Source: a virus. Taken from it: a DNA stretch of 26,319 bases. How positions within the stretch are numbered: position 1 is the stretch's first letter; the number at the start of each line of letters is the position of its first letter. Where the stretch lies: positions 1-26,319 of the IMG/VR virus record IMGVR_UViG_3300043587_000013. One strand, written 5' to 3'. Below are positions 25,525 to 26,319 of the stretch, one piece after another. Both the position numbers and the translations under genes were made by a program. Under the pieces are notes generated by a model that had not been told where the DNA came from, ran no database searches, and worked only from the letters and a program-made list of their open reading frames with translations.

Positions 25525-25554
25525 TTACTGGTCATTCGTGTGCGCTTTTGTCAA
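25525..25554 (-). promoter_or_regulatory. Candidate promoter upstream of the HNH/terminase genes
   Basis: A perfect TTGACA reads on the minus strand at 25554-25549. At an 18-nt spacing the -10 position is CAGTAA, which matches the consensus poorly. It lies in the only spacer upstream of the packaging genes and points toward them. Alphaproteobacterial promoters often have a recognisable -35 and a weak -10, so it stays a candidate. Confidence 0.3.
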
Positions 25555-25559
25555 GCGCC

Positions 25560-25584
25560 GATTCGCCTGGATTCGGGTCGATTC
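25560..25584. repeat. Three GATTC words at exact 10-bp spacing
   Basis: GATTC occurs at 25560, 25570 and 25580, so copies lie on one face of the helix. They flank the candidate -35 box in the spacer between the 71-aa gene and the HNH gene. This is a candidate site for a protein that binds in phase (terminase, regulator), but the words are short. Confidence 0.4.
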
Positions 25585-25619
25585 TGGTGTTTTTGGTCCG
25601 TTCCGGCCCTTTTTTCGTC

Positions 25620-25835
25620 TCAATCGCCGAAATCCACCATGAAATGCCCGCATTCGGGACAGCATCGGCCATGCGCGGAGATACCCTTCCACGCGGTGTG
25701 GTCACACGCCGGTCCCGCGACCCGCCTCAGTTCGGCGCGATAGATCGTCTCTAGCATCTGACGGCAGAGACAGGCCATGGAGACGTTGGCGATGCATTCG
25801 CCGGTCCTACTCAGGACGCAGCGAAGGTCGCTCAC
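25620..25835 (-). CDS. Small Cys-rich, probably zinc-binding protein, 71 aa
   Basis: A 71-residue protein starting at GTG 25835, which overlaps the stop of the 61-aa gene as GTGA. It contains eight cysteines (6, 14, 22, 24, 44, 58, 59, 62) and a C-terminal RCCPECGHFM ribbon-like end, plus His46, so zinc binding is likely. No family is recognised. A longer frame upstream overlaps the 61-aa membrane protein and has no better start. The gene precedes the packaging block; a regulatory or structural role is open. Confidence 0.5.
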   Translation of the reverse strand: MSDLRCVLSRTGECIANVSMACLCRQMLETIYRAELRRVAGPACDHTAWKGISAHGRCCPECGHFMVDFGD

Positions 25836-26017
25836 GGGTTCGTCCACCAGCCACTTTTGGACATGCCGATCACGATCACGACCAGGCTCAACAGCACGAT
25901 GATGAGTTTCAGGACCGGATCGACCAGCAACGGGCCGCGGATGACCGCGATGAACAGATCGACCGTCCAGCAAGCCAGGTAGGCGAATACAAACCACGTA
26001 ATGGCGCGTTCCTGCAC
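25832..26017 (-). CDS. Small membrane protein with two predicted TM segments, 61 aa
   Basis: A 61-residue protein starting at GTG 26017 with AGGAGG 5 nt before it. Residues about 6-26 (ITWFVFAYLACWTVDLFIAVI) and 33-51 (DPVLKLIIVLLSLVVIVIG) are hydrophobic, giving two membrane helices with a short polar turn, and the last residues (MSKSGWWTNP) are polar and Trp-rich. Size and layout fit a small holin-like or membrane-anchored phage protein, but no endolysin gene is adjacent, so the holin idea is tentative. An upstream extension to 26152 exists in frame but runs through the repeat region and lacks a ribosome site. Confidence 0.6.
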   Translation of the reverse strand: MQERAITWFVFAYLACWTVDLFIAVIRGPLLVDPVLKLIIVLLSLVVIVIGMSKSGWWTNP

Positions 26018-26042
26018 GGTGACCTCCTGGGATTTGTGATTT

Positions 26043-26144
26043 GTCACGCTTCCGCCGGGAAATGTCACGCCTCTCGTCTCGAGTGACGCGTTTCCGCCGG
26101 AAATGACCCCAAAAATGTCACGCCTTTTCCAGAAAAGGTCACGC
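26043..26144. repeat. Three GTCACGC-hairpin modules
   Basis: GTCACGC occurs exactly at 26043, 26064, 26117 and 26138, with diverged copies at 26083 (GTGACGC) and 26104 (TGACCCC). They form three pairs, each 21 bp apart. The bases between each pair form an inverted repeat that differs in sequence but not in form: TTCC/GGAA, TTTCC/GGAAA and CTTTTC/GAAAAG. The block lies just upstream of the 61-aa gene on the minus strand. Confidence 0.75.
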
Positions 26145-26150
26145 CTCGCC

Positions 26151-26230
26151 AAATCGGACAGATCGGACGGACAGATCGGACAAATCGGACAAATCGGACA
26201 AATCGGACGGACAAATCGGACAAATCGGAC
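26151..26230. repeat. Array of 9-bp units (AAATCGGAC) in a 2-4-2 grouping
   Basis: Eight copies, six exact AAATCGGAC and two AGATCGGAC, are split by two 4-bp GGAC insertions into groups of two, four and two. CCAAATCGG (26149-26157) and CCGATTTGG (26248-26256) form a 9-bp inverted repeat around the array. The 4-bp steps break any reading frame, so it is not coding. Confidence 0.85.
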
Positions 26231-26254
26231 GAATCGCCGTTTTTGACCCGATTT

Positions 26255-26295
26255 GGGGTGTTTTTGGGGTATTTTACCGGTTCAAAGGGGTGTTT
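26255..26295. repeat. Three GGGGTGTTT-like words at 11- and 21-bp spacing
   Basis: GGGGTGTTT at 26255, GGGGTATTT at 26266 and GGGGTGTTT at 26287. The spacings are close to one and two helical turns. The remaining bases to 26319 hold no recognisable gene; each minus-strand frame contains a stop soon after the right edge, so an upstream gene could only end here. Confidence 0.45.
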
Positions 26296-26319
26296 CCAGG
26301 TCTATTGGGTGCGTTGCTT

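Noticed and set aside
25595-25615. Possible plus-strand terminator (GGTCCG, loop TTC, CGGCCC, then T6)
   Set aside because: The stem has a mismatch and only three bases in the loop, and no plus-strand gene lies to its left.
26018-26152. N-terminal extension of the 61-aa membrane protein to 106 aa
   Set aside because: The extension runs through the GTCACGC repeats, is polar and unlike the rest, and the internal GTG has a strong AGGAGG site.
26151-26230. CRISPR array
   Set aside because: Units are 9 bp with no spacers of constant size and no cas genes; it is a simple tandem array.
26270-26298. Minus-strand promoter with TAAAAT near the right edge
   Set aside because: No acceptable -35 lies at 16-18 nt; the only good box (TTGAAC) is three bases away.

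Overview
The window is part of a tailed double-stranded DNA phage or prophage with an HK97-type head. It looks like a siphovirus with a long tail: there is a tail tube, a frameshifted tail chaperone and a 2393-residue tape measure protein, and no sheath gene. Every supported gene reads on the minus strand, so the operon runs from the right edge (packaging) to the left edge (tail fibre). No integrase, repressor, replication gene or bacterial flank is visible, so I cannot say whether it is integrated. The high GC content and frequent GTG and overlapping starts suit an alphaproteobacterial host. That is an inference from style and from remembered similarity of the chaperone C-terminus.

Layout in transcription order, right to left. 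(1) 26018-26319 has no gene but is dense in repeats: three hairpin modules bracketed by GTCACGC, an array of a 9-bp unit grouped 2-4-2, and three phased GGGGTGTTT-like words. (2) Two small genes follow, a 61-aa membrane protein and a 71-aa Cys-rich protein, then a short spacer with phased GATTC words and a TTGACA box. (3) Packaging genes: HNH endonuclease, small and large terminase, and a 57-aa proline-rich protein. (4) Head genes: portal, prohead protease, major capsid. (5) An insertion-like four-zinc-ribbon HNH gene. (6) An 88-aa acidic/basic protein, then a GT9-like glycosyltransferase and a SAM methyltransferase lying inside the head-tail operon. (7) Connector genes: gp6-like, adaptor, gp10-like, tail terminator. 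(8) Tail genes: tube, chaperone G and its -1 frameshift G-T product, tape measure, two distal tail proteins, an S74-chaperone tail fibre, and a partial gene at the left edge.

The genes form one tightly packed late operon. Many junctions are 4-base stop/start overlaps (GTGA, ATGA or TTGA), and several Shine-Dalgarno sequences contain the previous stop codon. The parts that ordinary head and tail assembly does not explain are the glycosyltransferase/methyltransferase pair (possibly virion or receptor modification), an M15-type zinc peptidase embedded in the tape measure (probably cell-wall cutting at DNA entry), the unusual frameshift region of the chaperone, and the composite repeat region next to the packaging genes (candidate cos/terminase-binding site, origin or control region).
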